NCBI GenBank assembly: GCA_964558875.1 | Contig: CAZLGM010000012.1 | Span: forward strand, 1-27,629 | Reading direction: 5' to 3' | DNA: 27,629 nt | Source of the DNA: CAZLGM01 sp964558875 | GTDB taxonomy: Bacteria; Desulfobacterota; Desulfobulbia; Desulfobulbales; Desulfocapsaceae | Part shown: piece by piece, positions 15,374-24,468 of the stretch | How positions within the stretch are numbered: position 1 is the first letter of the stretch | Layout: each line of letters starts with the position of its first letter | Notes under the pieces: model-generated | Seen by the model: the letters and a program-made list of their open reading frames with translations, nothing else | Told to the model about the DNA's origin: nothing | Database searches by the model: none | Translations under genes and position numbers: made by a program

Positions 15374-16183
15374 CTACAGGTTCTGTAATCCCAGTACGTC
15401 AAACATGGTGTACAGACCGTTTGGTTTATCGGCCACCCATGCGGTGGCAACAGCAGCTCCCTTGGCAAAATTGTCACGGCTGTGAGCCCTGTGGGTAATC
15501 TCGATTCGTTCACCCTGGCCGGCAAAATAGATGGTATGCTCACCGACAATATCCCCAGCCCTGATCGTCTGAATGCCGATCTCTTTAGAGTTTCGTTCTC
15601 CGATCATGCCATGGCGCTCGTAAACACCTACCTCGGTTAGATCTCTGTGCACTCCCTCGGCAGCCATTTCCGCGAGTTTCAGCGCTGTGCCGCTGGGCGC
15701 GTCTTTTTTCTTATTATGATGGGATTCCACAATCTCAATATCGTAATCGTCACCTAAAACAGCAGCCGTTTTAGCAGCCAGCTTGAACAGGACATTGACT
15801 CCCACCGCCATATTCGGAGCCTGAACACAGGGGAATCTGTTAGACAGCTCTCTGAGCTCCTCTAGATTCTCCGCGCTCAATCCGGTAGTGCCGATGACCA
15901 TACCTTTCCCATGTTCAGCAGCTATCCGGGCAAAGGACATGGTCGCTTCATGAAATGTGAAATCGACAATCACATCACCGTCATCAATGACCGACTCCAG
16001 TCCTTCCCCGATGATAACCCCGTTTTTGCCCCAGCCTCCTACTTCACCGGCATCCTGACCGATAGCTCCGTGGCCGGCAGCCTCAAAGGCGCCGCTGTAG
16101 GTTAGCGCGGGACTTCCATTCACCATGAAACCGACCCGCTGCCCCATTCTTCCGGCAGCGCCGGCTATAATTACCTTTGTCAT
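15374..16183 (-). CDS. dapB: 4-hydroxy-tetrahydrodipicolinate reductase
   Basis: The 269-residue enzyme has the nucleotide-binding GAAGRMG (8-14) and the substrate motif SHHNKKKDAPSGTAL (154-168, with H155, H156, K159 and K160). It reduces the dapA product with NAD(P)H in the DAP/lysine pathway. GAGGAGC precedes the ATG. It lies 15 bp after dapA and 14 bp before folK. Length and motifs are normal for the family. Confidence 0.96.
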   Translation of the reverse strand: MTKVIIAGAAGRMGQRVGFMVNGSPALTYSGAFEAAGHGAIGQDAGEVGGWGKNGVIIGEGLESVIDDGDVIVDFTFHEATMSFARIAAEHGKGMVIGTTGLSAENLEELRELSNRFPCVQAPNMAVGVNVLFKLAAKTAAVLGDDYDIEIVESHHNKKKDAPSGTALKLAEMAAEGVHRDLTEVGVYERHGMIGERNSKEIGIQTIRAGDIVGEHTIYFAGQGERIEITHRAHSRDNFAKGAAVATAWVADKPNGLYTMFDVLGLQNL

Positions 16184-16198
16184 CTCACTGCTCCTCTT

Positions 16199-17080
16199 TT
16201 ACAGTAACCCCGTTTCTTTCATTTCCTCTTTGAGTATATTCAGGCTGGGCTCATCCATCGATGACATCGGCAGCCTGACTTCACCGGAAGGAATTTTGCC
16301 CATCAACTCCAGGGCCTGTTTTGCCGGAGCCGGACTAGGATAACAGAACATGGCTCCCATCAATCCGAACAGGTGATAATGCAGTTTGTTTGCCCGTACA
16401 AGATCACCTTCGAGTGCCGCTTCCATCATTTCCGCCATACCCTTTGGATGGACATTGGACGTCACGGAAATAACCCCTTTACCGCCAACCAGCACCGAGG
16501 CCATTGAGGTGAAATCGTCTCCGGAAAGCACGATAAAATCATCGGGACACCGCCTGATCACATCGCTTACCTGGTTGAGACTTCCAGTGGCCTCCTTGAT
16601 ACCGATCACGTTGGGCAGTTCGGCAAGACGGGCAACGGTGGGCGGCATCATGTTGGTCACAGTACGACCAGGCACATTATAGAGAACCATCGGTATATCT
16701 ACAGCATCATGGATCGTCTTGAAATGCTGATACAACCCTTCAGGGCTCGGTTTATTATAATAGGGTACAACCGATAAAATCGCATCAGCGCCGCTATTCT
16801 TGGCGCTTTCGGTCAACTCGATCGCTTCCCGGGTATTATTGGCACCTGTACCGGCAATGACCGGAACCCGGCCTTTTACCGTCTGTACAGTCAGGTCGAT
16901 GACCCGTTTATGCTCATCAAAATCAAGGGTTGCCGACTCCCCTGTCGTACCGCATGGTACGATGCCATGGGTCCCGTTCTCGATTTGAAATTCAATTAAA
17001 TCGACCAGCCCCTGCTCGTTCAGCTTACCATCGGTAAACGGGGTGACGATTGCCACAATTGCACCATTAAATTTTTCCAT
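16199..17080 (-). CDS. dapA: 4-hydroxy-tetrahydrodipicolinate synthase
   Basis: The 293-residue TIM-barrel enzyme condenses pyruvate with aspartate semialdehyde. The expected active-site residues are present: T45 and T46 in GTTGES, Y134 in LYNVPGRT, R139, and the Schiff-base lysine K162 in IGIKEATG. A strong GGGAGGGATC precedes the ATG. The gene starts 17 bases after the stop of a possible 37-codon gene (17098-17211) and 203 bases after dapF. Feedback inhibition by lysine cannot be judged from sequence. Confidence 0.97.
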   Translation of the reverse strand: MEKFNGAIVAIVTPFTDGKLNEQGLVDLIEFQIENGTHGIVPCGTTGESATLDFDEHKRVIDLTVQTVKGRVPVIAGTGANNTREAIELTESAKNSGADAILSVVPYYNKPSPEGLYQHFKTIHDAVDIPMVLYNVPGRTVTNMMPPTVARLAELPNVIGIKEATGSLNQVSDVIRRCPDDFIVLSGDDFTSMASVLVGGKGVISVTSNVHPKGMAEMMEAALEGDLVRANKLHYHLFGLMGAMFCYPSPAPAKQALELMGKIPSGEVRLPMSSMDEPSLNILKEEMKETGLL

Positions 17081-17097
17081 GATCCCTCCCCTCTGTT

Positions 17098-17211
17098 TTA
17101 TACAGTCATTTCCTCTTCCATGAATCCACGACGAAGATTGCTGTTAACCTGGGTTACATCTTGATATAATACAGCATTGTCAAATATTTCCATAACAACC
17201 TGAAATAACAA
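17098..17211 (-). CDS. Candidate 37-codon gene between dapF and dapA
   Basis: In the 203-bp dapF-dapA gap, the minus strand has a TTG (17209-17211) preceded by GGAGG at an ideal five-base spacing, opening 37 codons to a TAA at 17098-17100. The product would contain LFQVVMEIFDNAVLYQD and end EEEMTV: acidic, with one amphipathic helix. The frame stays open another 20 codons upstream of the TTG, as far as a TGA, with a GTG at 17253 as a less likely start. It shares the dapF frame but follows two stop codons. Third-position GC is low (about a third) compared with its neighbours. No homologue is recognised; it may be a genuine small gene or a chance opening. Confidence 0.4.
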   Translation of the reverse strand: MLFQVVMEIFDNAVLYQDVTQVNSNLRRGFMEEEMTV

Positions 17212-17283
17212 GTCGCCCTCCGGTCCAGTATTAACATTGCACTCCTGGTGCACTTCCTGCAGGTACTTACGGATTCAGATCTT

Positions 17284-18123
17284 CTATAACAGCGATTCCG
17301 GTGTCAGTACACCAGTATAAATGATATGTGCCGGACCCTGCAAGTACACATCGGTTGCAGAAGTGTTTTCAGCCAGGTTAAAAACGATGGTTAATTCATC
17401 ACCACCGGATGTGAGGACTTCAACAGGCGAGGCAACTACTCCCTGCAGAGAACCGATAATGGCCGAGGCCACCGCTCCGGTGCCGCAGGCCATGGTCTCA
17501 TCCTCCACACCCCGCTCGTACGTGCGGACGTGGAGCCTGTTTCCTCGAATTTTTCTGACAAAATTGACATTGGTCCCGGCCGGCTGGAACATCTGGTGAA
17601 AGCGGATCTTACTGCCCCAGTTTTTGATCGGTATGTCTTCTTGCTCGACAAATATGACTACATGTGGCACGCCAGTATTAACAAAGGAAAATGACATTCT
17701 CTCCGAATCGATATCAGCGGAAAGATCCATCCTGAAATCAAACGGGTCGGTCATCAACAGGCTCACGTTTTCCCGGTCGTCGACAATTTCGGCATGCACG
17801 ACCCCGGCAATGGTATTAAAAGACATTTTTTTGGGCGCGATCCCGTTTTTATAGGCAAAACGGGCAGCGCACCGGGCGCCGTTACCGCACATCTCGGCGC
17901 TGGAACCGTCTCCATTGTAAAAACGCCATGAAAAATCGGCCGTTTGGGAGTCTTCAATAAAAATCAACCCATCGGCACCGGTGGAGAAACGGCGGCGGCA
18001 CACCCTGGCGACGAAATCCTGTTGCAGCTCAACCGGTACTATCGGCTGACGGTGGTCAATGATAATAAAATCATTACCGGTACCGCTCATCTTCCAAAAC
18101 GCTATGGGAAAATCAATATTCAT
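17284..18123 (-). CDS. dapF: Diaminopimelate epimerase
   Basis: The 279-residue enzyme interconverts LL- and meso-DAP with two cysteines: C79 in EMCGNGARC and C212 in ETMACGTGA. The ATG at 18121-18123 is chosen because the family begins just before KMSGTGNDF; an in-frame TTG five codons upstream overlaps the lysA stop. GAG lies about six bases before the ATG. lysA is 11 bp upstream. The gene is complete and ends at the edge of the 203-bp gap before dapA. Confidence 0.96.
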   Translation of the reverse strand: MNIDFPIAFWKMSGTGNDFIIIDHRQPIVPVELQQDFVARVCRRRFSTGADGLIFIEDSQTADFSWRFYNGDGSSAEMCGNGARCAARFAYKNGIAPKKMSFNTIAGVVHAEIVDDRENVSLLMTDPFDFRMDLSADIDSERMSFSFVNTGVPHVVIFVEQEDIPIKNWGSKIRFHQMFQPAGTNVNFVRKIRGNRLHVRTYERGVEDETMACGTGAVASAIIGSLQGVVASPVEVLTSGGDELTIVFNLAENTSATDVYLQGPAHIIYTGVLTPESLL

Positions 18124-18134
18124 TACACACTCTA

Positions 18135-19394
18135 TCAATCGGGAATCGATTCATTCTCTATAAGGGACTCATATGTTTCCCGTCGGCGAATAACATGAAA
18201 TTTATCGTCTTCAACCAGGATTTCCGCCACTCTCGGCCTGGAGTTGTAATTGGACGACATGGTAAAACCATAAGCACCACTGCTCAGAACGGCAAGCAGA
18301 TCGCCCTGCCGGACTTTGGCAAGCGTCCTGTCTTTGGCGATAAAATCTCCGGTCTCACAGATCGGGCCGACGATATCGACCACTTCATTATCACCATGGT
18401 CTTCCTTAACCGGGATGACACCATGATAGGCATCATACAGGCTCGGCCGGGTCAGGTCGTTCATGGCCGCGTCGACCACGACGAAGTGTTTCTCGCTTTC
18501 ACCTCCCCGGTTCACTTTGGTGTACTGTACCCGGGTTACCATGATACCGGCATTGCCGACAATGACTCTGCCCGGTTCAAGAATCAGTGTGCATGAGAGA
18601 CCGTCAAGTTCCTTTTTAATCTGATCTGCATACTCGTGGGGATGGGGAGGCTCTTCATCGTCGTATGTAATGCCCACACCACCGCCGATATCAATGTACT
18701 CGATGTTGATACCCTGGCTCATCAGATCTGTGGCAAAATTCTTTACCTTCCTCAACGACTCGACAAAGGGCGAAATCTGGGTCAGCTGCGAGCCGATATG
18801 ACAACTCACTCCTTTCACATCGATATAGTCCATACCGGTCGCCTGGGCGTACAGCTCTCCAGCCTCCTGGATGGGGATACCGAATTTATTCTTAGCCAGT
18901 CCCGTGGAGATATAGGCATGAGTCATGGGGTCCACATCCGGATTAACACGGAATGAGACCGGCGCCGGTTTGCCCATTGACCGGGCAATATCGGCAAGGC
19001 GATCCAACTCCTGTCCCGACTCCACATTGAACAGCAGTATCGATGAATCAAGCGCGTATCTCAGTTCCTCTTCGGTCTTGCCGACACCGGAGTAGATAAT
19101 CCTGGATGGATCGATTCCACTTTTCAGAGCTCGAAACAGCTCACCCCCGGAAACAATATCGGCACCGCCGCCAAGCTCGCCGAACCGGTTAAGAATGGCG
19201 ATATTGGAACACGCTTTGACAGCGAAACAGGTCAAATGGGGAATGTCTGAAAATCCTGAATCAAAGGCCTTGAAATGTCGATCGAGGGTCGCCTGTGAAT
19301 AACAGTAAAAGGGTGTGCCTACCTCTGCTGCAATTTTTGTCAGAGGAACCTGTTCACAGAACAGCTCTCCGTTTTGATAGGTAAAATGATGCAT
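18135..19394 (-). CDS. lysA: Diaminopimelate decarboxylase
   Basis: The 419-residue PLP enzyme carries the cofactor lysine K60 in CFAVKACSN. It also has the phosphate-binding and active-site blocks VSCHIGSQL, YIDIGGGVG, LILEPGRVIVG and GPICETGDFI. It makes lysine from meso-DAP. The ATG at 19394 lacks a strong ribosome-binding site. The gene is downstream of the FnIII lipoprotein (126 bp gap) and 11 bp before dapF. A lipoprotein-lysA-dapF order recalls the lppL-lysA-dapF order of pseudomonads. Confidence 0.96.
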   Translation of the reverse strand: MHHFTYQNGELFCEQVPLTKIAAEVGTPFYCYSQATLDRHFKAFDSGFSDIPHLTCFAVKACSNIAILNRFGELGGGADIVSGGELFRALKSGIDPSRIIYSGVGKTEEELRYALDSSILLFNVESGQELDRLADIARSMGKPAPVSFRVNPDVDPMTHAYISTGLAKNKFGIPIQEAGELYAQATGMDYIDVKGVSCHIGSQLTQISPFVESLRKVKNFATDLMSQGINIEYIDIGGGVGITYDDEEPPHPHEYADQIKKELDGLSCTLILEPGRVIVGNAGIMVTRVQYTKVNRGGESEKHFVVVDAAMNDLTRPSLYDAYHGVIPVKEDHGDNEVVDIVGPICETGDFIAKDRTLAKVRQGDLLAVLSSGAYGFTMSSNYNSRPRVAEILVEDDKFHVIRRRETYESLIENESIPD

Positions 19395-19520
19395 ATGTTT
19401 TCGTTTTGATGGCGTTTTATAAACCGGTATGGACTACCATAAGATGATAACAACCCGTTGCCCTCCAAATGTGGGATAACAGATCCGCTCAACCGGTATT
19501 GCTGTTGGCTTTCAATATGT

Positions 19521-20579
19521 TTAGTGACGAATGGCAGCTTCTCTTGATTTATCACTCTCATTGCCACGTGCAGAAGAATCAACGGCTGTGACAGAATAAT
19601 AGTAGCTGACATCTTCGGCAGCAGTGGTGTCTTCGAAGATAGAATATACCGCCTGAACTTCGCCGATCTCTTTGGGCGTATCTTCCGAGGCTGTCCGTCT
19701 ATAAATTTTATAACCCTTCACATCACTCTCGTCAGACTTATCCCAGAAAACCTTGATGCCTTTGTTTGTTCTAACCGCCGTCACACCGGTTACAGGAGCA
19801 GGAGGAACGGTATCAACCGCCATACCGTTTACCGGATTGCTCACACCGCCGCTGACAACATCTTTGCCAAGCACCAGCAGTGACTGGACTTTATAAAAAT
19901 ATTTCTTTCCGGTTTTGGCCTGACGATCGACAAAGCTGGTTCCGGAGACCGGTTCACCAATCTTCTCGAACCCCTTACCACCAAGACTTCTGAGCACCTG
20001 GTATTTAATCGGATCTTCAACCGCCCGACCATCGATCAGGGTGGAGGCCGGCTGCCAGCTTAAGCTTACCGAGGAATCACCGCCCTTTGCCTTCAGTGAA
20101 CCGACCGCTTTTACCGGCGTATGCCAGATAAAGGAGACGATATTGGAATCCCCACTGGCAGCCCACCAGCTTGTACGAGAACGGACTTTGAAGAAATACC
20201 GATGCCCCGAGCGCAGAAGCGTGGTCTCATAATTTGCCTTGCGCCTCTCCTCTTCACTGGTTACCCCGCCGGCTACCTCAATTGGATCACTGAAGGGGAT
20301 TGGACAGTTTTTACAGTATTTTTTAAGAGGAACGACCGCCCGGTACAGCTCAAAGGAATCGATATCAACAATGTCGGTACCAAGGATCGTTTCTATCGGA
20401 TACGACCAGGTCAGCTTGACTCCTTTTTCATCGAGGGTGTAGGCCAAATCGTCAATTGCTTTTGGTACGATTCTATCGGGGGGTACCGGATCATTTTTAT
20501 ACCCGCATCCACCGAGAAAGAACAGTGTTGCCATCACGAGAACAAGTCCGACACACCCAGGTCCGTTTAATCTTTTCAT
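19521..20579 (-). CDS. Lipoprotein with LptM-like N-terminus and fibronectin type III domains
   Basis: The 352-residue product has a lipoprotein signal with lipobox FLGGC (Cys 25). The mature start CGYKNDPVPP recalls the LptM/YifL/LppL pattern (CG, then a Pro-rich segment). Three fibronectin type III-like units follow (roughly 40-150, 155-260, 262-350), with recurring patterns such as VKLTWSYP, VSLSWQPA, IKVFWDKS and YYYSVTAVD. It probably sits in the outer membrane or periplasm and binds protein or glycan. LptM assists LptD folding in E. coli; a similar role here is speculation based on the N-terminus and the lysA-dapF neighbourhood. The ATG overlaps the argH stop by four bases. Confidence 0.75.
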   Translation of the reverse strand: MKRLNGPGCVGLVLVMATLFFLGGCGYKNDPVPPDRIVPKAIDDLAYTLDEKGVKLTWSYPIETILGTDIVDIDSFELYRAVVPLKKYCKNCPIPFSDPIEVAGGVTSEEERRKANYETTLLRSGHRYFFKVRSRTSWWAASGDSNIVSFIWHTPVKAVGSLKAKGGDSSVSLSWQPASTLIDGRAVEDPIKYQVLRSLGGKGFEKIGEPVSGTSFVDRQAKTGKKYFYKVQSLLVLGKDVVSGGVSNPVNGMAVDTVPPAPVTGVTAVRTNKGIKVFWDKSDESDVKGYKIYRRTASEDTPKEIGEVQAVYSIFEDTTAAEDVSYYYSVTAVDSSARGNESDKSREAAIRH

Positions 20580-21982
20580 TGGTTTATCCCCATTTGTTTT
20601 TCAGCGCTGCTGACTGCTTCTTCGACACGTTGCAACCCGGTACCACCTGTCGACACTCGGCTGTTCACCGATCCTTCGACACTGAGAACCTCATACACAT
20701 CTTTTCCAATCGCCTGCGAATATCTCTGCAACTCACCAAGGTTCAGATCGATGAGTTCGCACTGTTTTTCAATACAGTAGGCAACAACCTGACCGACAAT
20801 ACCATGCGCCTCCCTAAACGGCACATTTTTAAGAACAAGGTAATCGGCAAGGTCCGTTGCGGTAATATATCCTGTTCGGGCCGCTTTTTCCATTTTCTCG
20901 ACAGAAAATTTCAAATTGGCCAACAGTTCGGCTGTAATGGACAGGCAGGCTGAAACGGTGTCCACCGCGTCGAAAATCTGCTCCTTGTCTTCCTGCATAT
21001 CACGATTATACGTTAACGGCAAGCCTTTCATCATTGTAATAAGCGCCATTAACGATCCGGTGACCCGGCCACTTTTTCCACGGATCAGCTCAGGAATATC
21101 CGGATTTTTTTTCTGTGGCATGATCGATGATCCGGTACAATATTTGTCATCAATATCCACATAGGAGAACTCATCACTGGACCAGAGAACCAGCTCCTCA
21201 GCCAGCCTGGACAGGTGAAGCTGGATCATTGTACAGCAGCTGACGAATTCAATGGCAAAATCACGGTCAGCCGAAGTGTCCATTGAATTGGCGGTCACTC
21301 CATCAAATCCAAGCTCCCGGGCAACCTGCTCCCGATCGATAGGGAGACCGGTACCGGCCATGGCCGCACAACCAAGTGGCATAACATTGATCCGCTTCCT
21401 GCAATCGACCAGCCGCTCCCTATCTCGCGAAAACATCTCAAAATAGGCCAGCAGATGGTGGGAAAGCAGAACCGGCTGAGCTCGCTGCAGATGAGTGTAG
21501 CCGACTATTATCGCACCCAGATGGTTGCGGGCCAGCAGCACAAAACCCCGTCGGACATTGTCGAGCAGTTCAATGAGCCGGTCGCATTCATCGCGCAGAT
21601 AAAGTCTGATATCAAGGGCGACCTGATCGTTGCGGCTGCGGGCACTGTGCAATTTCGCCCCCGCATCACCGATCCTGTTGATAAGCTCTTTTTCGATATT
21701 CATATGAATATCTTCGAGCTCCCGCTTAAATTCAAAGCGACCCGCATCGATATCATTCTCAATGGCCGTCAGCCCATTTATGATATCGTCCAGTTCGTCA
21801 TCGGACAGCAACCCATTATCAGCCAGCATCCTGGCATGGGTCTTGGATCCCATGATATCGTACTTATACAGCCGGGAGTCGTAATGGATAGAAGCAGTAA
21901 AGGCTTCGACGGAATCGGCTGTGGTCTCCGAGAACCGCCCGCCCCACATCTTCTCCGAACCGCTTTTCTTTTGCGCTGTCAT
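20576..21982 (-). CDS. argH: Argininosuccinate lyase
   Basis: The 468-residue enzyme has the fumarase-superfamily signature GSSIMPQKKNPD and the family start MWGGRFSE, with RSRNDQVALD and TGYITATDLADYLV. It cleaves argininosuccinate to arginine and fumarate. No clear ribosome-binding site precedes the ATG at 21982; an internal ATG at residue 12 (MWGG) is possible but closer to the conserved core. Upstream lies a 152-bp gap filled mainly by a large inverted repeat after argG. Downstream, the stop overlaps the lipoprotein start (ATGA). Confidence 0.96.
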   Translation of the reverse strand: MTAQKKSGSEKMWGGRFSETTADSVEAFTASIHYDSRLYKYDIMGSKTHARMLADNGLLSDDELDDIINGLTAIENDIDAGRFEFKRELEDIHMNIEKELINRIGDAGAKLHSARSRNDQVALDIRLYLRDECDRLIELLDNVRRGFVLLARNHLGAIIVGYTHLQRAQPVLLSHHLLAYFEMFSRDRERLVDCRKRINVMPLGCAAMAGTGLPIDREQVARELGFDGVTANSMDTSADRDFAIEFVSCCTMIQLHLSRLAEELVLWSSDEFSYVDIDDKYCTGSSIMPQKKNPDIPELIRGKSGRVTGSLMALITMMKGLPLTYNRDMQEDKEQIFDAVDTVSACLSITAELLANLKFSVEKMEKAARTGYITATDLADYLVLKNVPFREAHGIVGQVVAYCIEKQCELIDLNLGELQRYSQAIGKDVYEVLSVEGSVNSRVSTGGTGLQRVEEAVSSAEKQMGINQ

Positions 21983-22024
21983 AGAATTTGAGACTTGTTT
22001 GTTACTCTTCCAAATTTGATTTCA

Positions 22025-22134
22025 GTAAAAATTCAGATGTGCCCCGGATTTGGACAAGCAGGCTTTTCAGCTATACTTTAGGGGTATGCCGGAAAGCCTG
22101 ATCGTTCAAAGCCGGGGTGCAGCTGGATTTTTAC
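22025..22134. repeat. 110-bp imperfect inverted repeat between argG and argH
   Basis: Two 42-nt arms (22025-22066 and 22093-22134) match at about 34 positions around a 26-nt centre. The shared parts include GTAAAAAT at the outer ends, CCCCGG in the middle and CAGGCTTT inside. It abuts the argG stop codon without a gap. The leftward transcript would end in TTTTTAC after the hairpin, so it could act as an intra-operon attenuator or partial terminator. It could also be a small non-autonomous element. Several mismatches become G-U pairs only in plus-strand RNA. No coding capacity. Confidence 0.7.
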
Positions 22135-23334
22135 CTACTTCTTTTTTTGTAATGCCTGGATTTGCAGCCTCAGCCCATTCAGTTTGATGAAACCGGTGGC
22201 GTCATCCTGGTTGTACACCTCATCTTCTTCAAAGGTAGCGTAATCTTCCTGGTACAGGGACTGGTCCGATTTTCGGCCCACAGGCACACAGTTACCCTTA
22301 TACAGCTTCAAGCGTACCGTTCCGTTAACCGTTTGCTGGCTGGCATCCATGGTAACCTGCAGGAGCTCTCGTTCCGGTGAAAACCAGAAGCCGTTATAGA
22401 TTAACTCCGAGTACCTGGGAACCAGTGAATCCCGGATTTTCATGACTTCCCGGTCCATGGTGATGGTCTCCAGGTCACGGTGGGCCGCTCGCAGCACAGT
22501 ACCACCAGGTGTTTCATAAACACCTCTTGATTTCATACCGACAAATCTGTTTTCAACCAGATCAAGACGGCCGATACCGTTTGCCCCACCGAGTTCATTC
22601 AAGCTGCTGAACAGTTCCAGGGGTTCCATCGGCTGCCCATCAATTGCCACGGGATTTCCCCTCTTAAAACTGATTTCGACGTAGGTCGGTTTATCCGGAG
22701 CATCCTCGGGGGAAACCGTCATGGAAAACATGGCATCATCGGGTTCGTTCCATGGATCCTCCAGGATTCCTCCCTCATAGCTGATATGAAGCAGGTTTTC
22801 ATCGGAGCTGTATGGCTTCTCCTTGGTCACCGGCACCGGAATATCATGCTCTTTGGCAAACTGAAGAAGCTTATTTCTCGAATTCAGGTCCCATACCCGC
22901 CAGGGCGCAATAATCTTCAGACTCGGATCAAGCCCCAGGTATGCCAGTTCAAACCGGACCTGATCGTTGCCCTTGCCCGTTGCCCCGTGGCTTACGGCAT
23001 CTGCTCCCTCTTCTACAGCTATCCGTACCTGCTCCTTGCCGATCAATGGCCTGGCAAGGGAGGTTCCAAGCAGATATGAGCCCTCATAGATGGCGTTTGA
23101 TCGAAAGGCTGGAAAGATATAGTCTTCCACAAATTCCTTTTGCAGATCGGAAATGATCACCTTTTCAGCCCCGGTGGCCATCCCTTTGTCCCTGACCGCC
23201 TGCCAGTCTTCTTTCTGGCCGATATCGGCGGCATAGGCGATAATGGGGCACCCATACTCCTGGGCCAGCCACTTTAAAATAACCGAAGTATCAAGGCCGC
23301 CGGAGTAGGCGAGGACGATTTTGTTCACTGTCAT
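22135..23334 (-). CDS. argG: Argininosuccinate synthase
   Basis: The 399-residue enzyme has the ATP-pyrophosphatase P-loop AYSGGLDTSVIL (9-20), SHGATGKGNDQVRFE and the expected C-terminal lysine-rich tail. It joins citrulline and aspartate using ATP. AAGGATAAGTAA precedes the ATG. It lies 84 bp after argF. The stop codon directly abuts the large inverted repeat before argH. Confidence 0.97.
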   Translation of the reverse strand: MTVNKIVLAYSGGLDTSVILKWLAQEYGCPIIAYAADIGQKEDWQAVRDKGMATGAEKVIISDLQKEFVEDYIFPAFRSNAIYEGSYLLGTSLARPLIGKEQVRIAVEEGADAVSHGATGKGNDQVRFELAYLGLDPSLKIIAPWRVWDLNSRNKLLQFAKEHDIPVPVTKEKPYSSDENLLHISYEGGILEDPWNEPDDAMFSMTVSPEDAPDKPTYVEISFKRGNPVAIDGQPMEPLELFSSLNELGGANGIGRLDLVENRFVGMKSRGVYETPGGTVLRAAHRDLETITMDREVMKIRDSLVPRYSELIYNGFWFSPERELLQVTMDASQQTVNGTVRLKLYKGNCVPVGRKSDQSLYQEDYATFEEDEVYNQDDATGFIKLNGLRLQIQALQKKK

Positions 23335-23418
23335 TTACTTATCCTTTTTATAATACTGTCTCCTCTTATGGAGAAAACAGGCTTGAATACTTTTCCGGGC
23401 TTGCTGATACAGAGAGAT

Positions 23419-24333
23419 TCAACCGATAATGAGTTTTTCTAAAATCGATTTGTGAATATGCATTTTATTCTCAGACTGATCAAAGGCTACACATTGTTCC
23501 GATTCGAGCACTTCATCGGTGATTTCTTCGTCCCGATGGGCAGGCAGGCAGTGGAGTACGATGACATCATCGGGAGCCTCTTCCATAAGTTCCGATTTTA
23601 CCTGATAGGGCTGGAAGATCCCGAGCCGTTCTTCCTGCTCATCTTCCTGTCCCATTGAAGCCCATACATCCACATTGATGACATCGGCCTGGTGCACCGC
23701 TTCCTTCGGATCTCTGATAAGCGTTATCGGCTTTACCGCTTGCTTTCGCGCCTCAGCCAGCACATCCTCGTCAGGTTCATATCCTTGTGGGCAGGCAAGA
23801 GTCAGCTCAAAACCCAGTTTTCCGGCAGCCTGAATCCATGAATTTGCCATATTATTGCCATCACCGATCCAGGTAATCTTCAGCTTTGTAATATCACCTT
23901 TCTTCTCGATAACAGTCATCACATCGCTTAAAATCTGGCAGGGATGATACTGATCGGTCAGGGCGTTGATCACCGGAACGGTGGAGTAGGCTGCCAACTC
24001 ATCGACAACATCCTGGCCAAATGTGCGAACGACGATGGCATCGACATATCTGGCCATGACTCTGGCCATATCTTTGAGCGGTTCTGACCGTGCCAGCTGG
24101 GTGTCCCTGGAAGAAAGAAAAATCACCTGACCGCCCAGACCATACATGGCTGCCTCAAACGAGACCCGGGTACGGGTTGATGGTTTCTCGAAAACCAGCC
24201 CGATTGTCCGTCCATTCAGGCTGGTATGAATCACTCCCGACCTGCTCTGCTGTTTCAATTCGATAGCCCGATCAACAAAGGAGCACAGCTCCTCTTGTGT
24301 AAAATCGCGCAACGACTTGAGATGGGTTACCAT
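23419..24333 (-). CDS. argF: Ornithine carbamoyltransferase
   Basis: From the ATG at 24331-24333 the product is 304 residues. It has the carbamoyl-phosphate motif STRTR (52-56), HPCQ (130-133) and the ornithine-side motif HCLPAHR near the C-terminus. It makes citrulline from ornithine and carbamoyl phosphate. AAGGGGCAGAACT before the ATG fixes the start; a TTG twelve codons upstream (24369) would give a non-family extension. A 226-bp gap separates it from argD and contains a possible four-cysteine micro-gene. Confidence 0.96.
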   Translation of the reverse strand: MVTHLKSLRDFTQEELCSFVDRAIELKQQSRSGVIHTSLNGRTIGLVFEKPSTRTRVSFEAAMYGLGGQVIFLSSRDTQLARSEPLKDMARVMARYVDAIVVRTFGQDVVDELAAYSTVPVINALTDQYHPCQILSDVMTVIEKKGDITKLKITWIGDGNNMANSWIQAAGKLGFELTLACPQGYEPDEDVLAEARKQAVKPITLIRDPKEAVHQADVINVDVWASMGQEDEQEERLGIFQPYQVKSELMEEAPDDVIVLHCLPAHRDEEITDEVLESEQCVAFDQSENKMHIHKSILEKLIIG

Positions 24334-24468
24334 AGTTCTGCCCCTTGCATCCTGGAAATACAAATACAAAATTACTCAACAATACGGTTTCCCCGGAAAA
24401 ACGACTGATTCTCTCCAGGGAAAGCTCGTATGTTTACATAAAAGTGCATCGATTTGCAAAAGATTTTA

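Noticed and set aside
19340..19612. 90-codon leftward frame bridging the lipoprotein and lysA
   Set aside because: It overlaps the ends of two well-supported genes in other frames and shows no family features.
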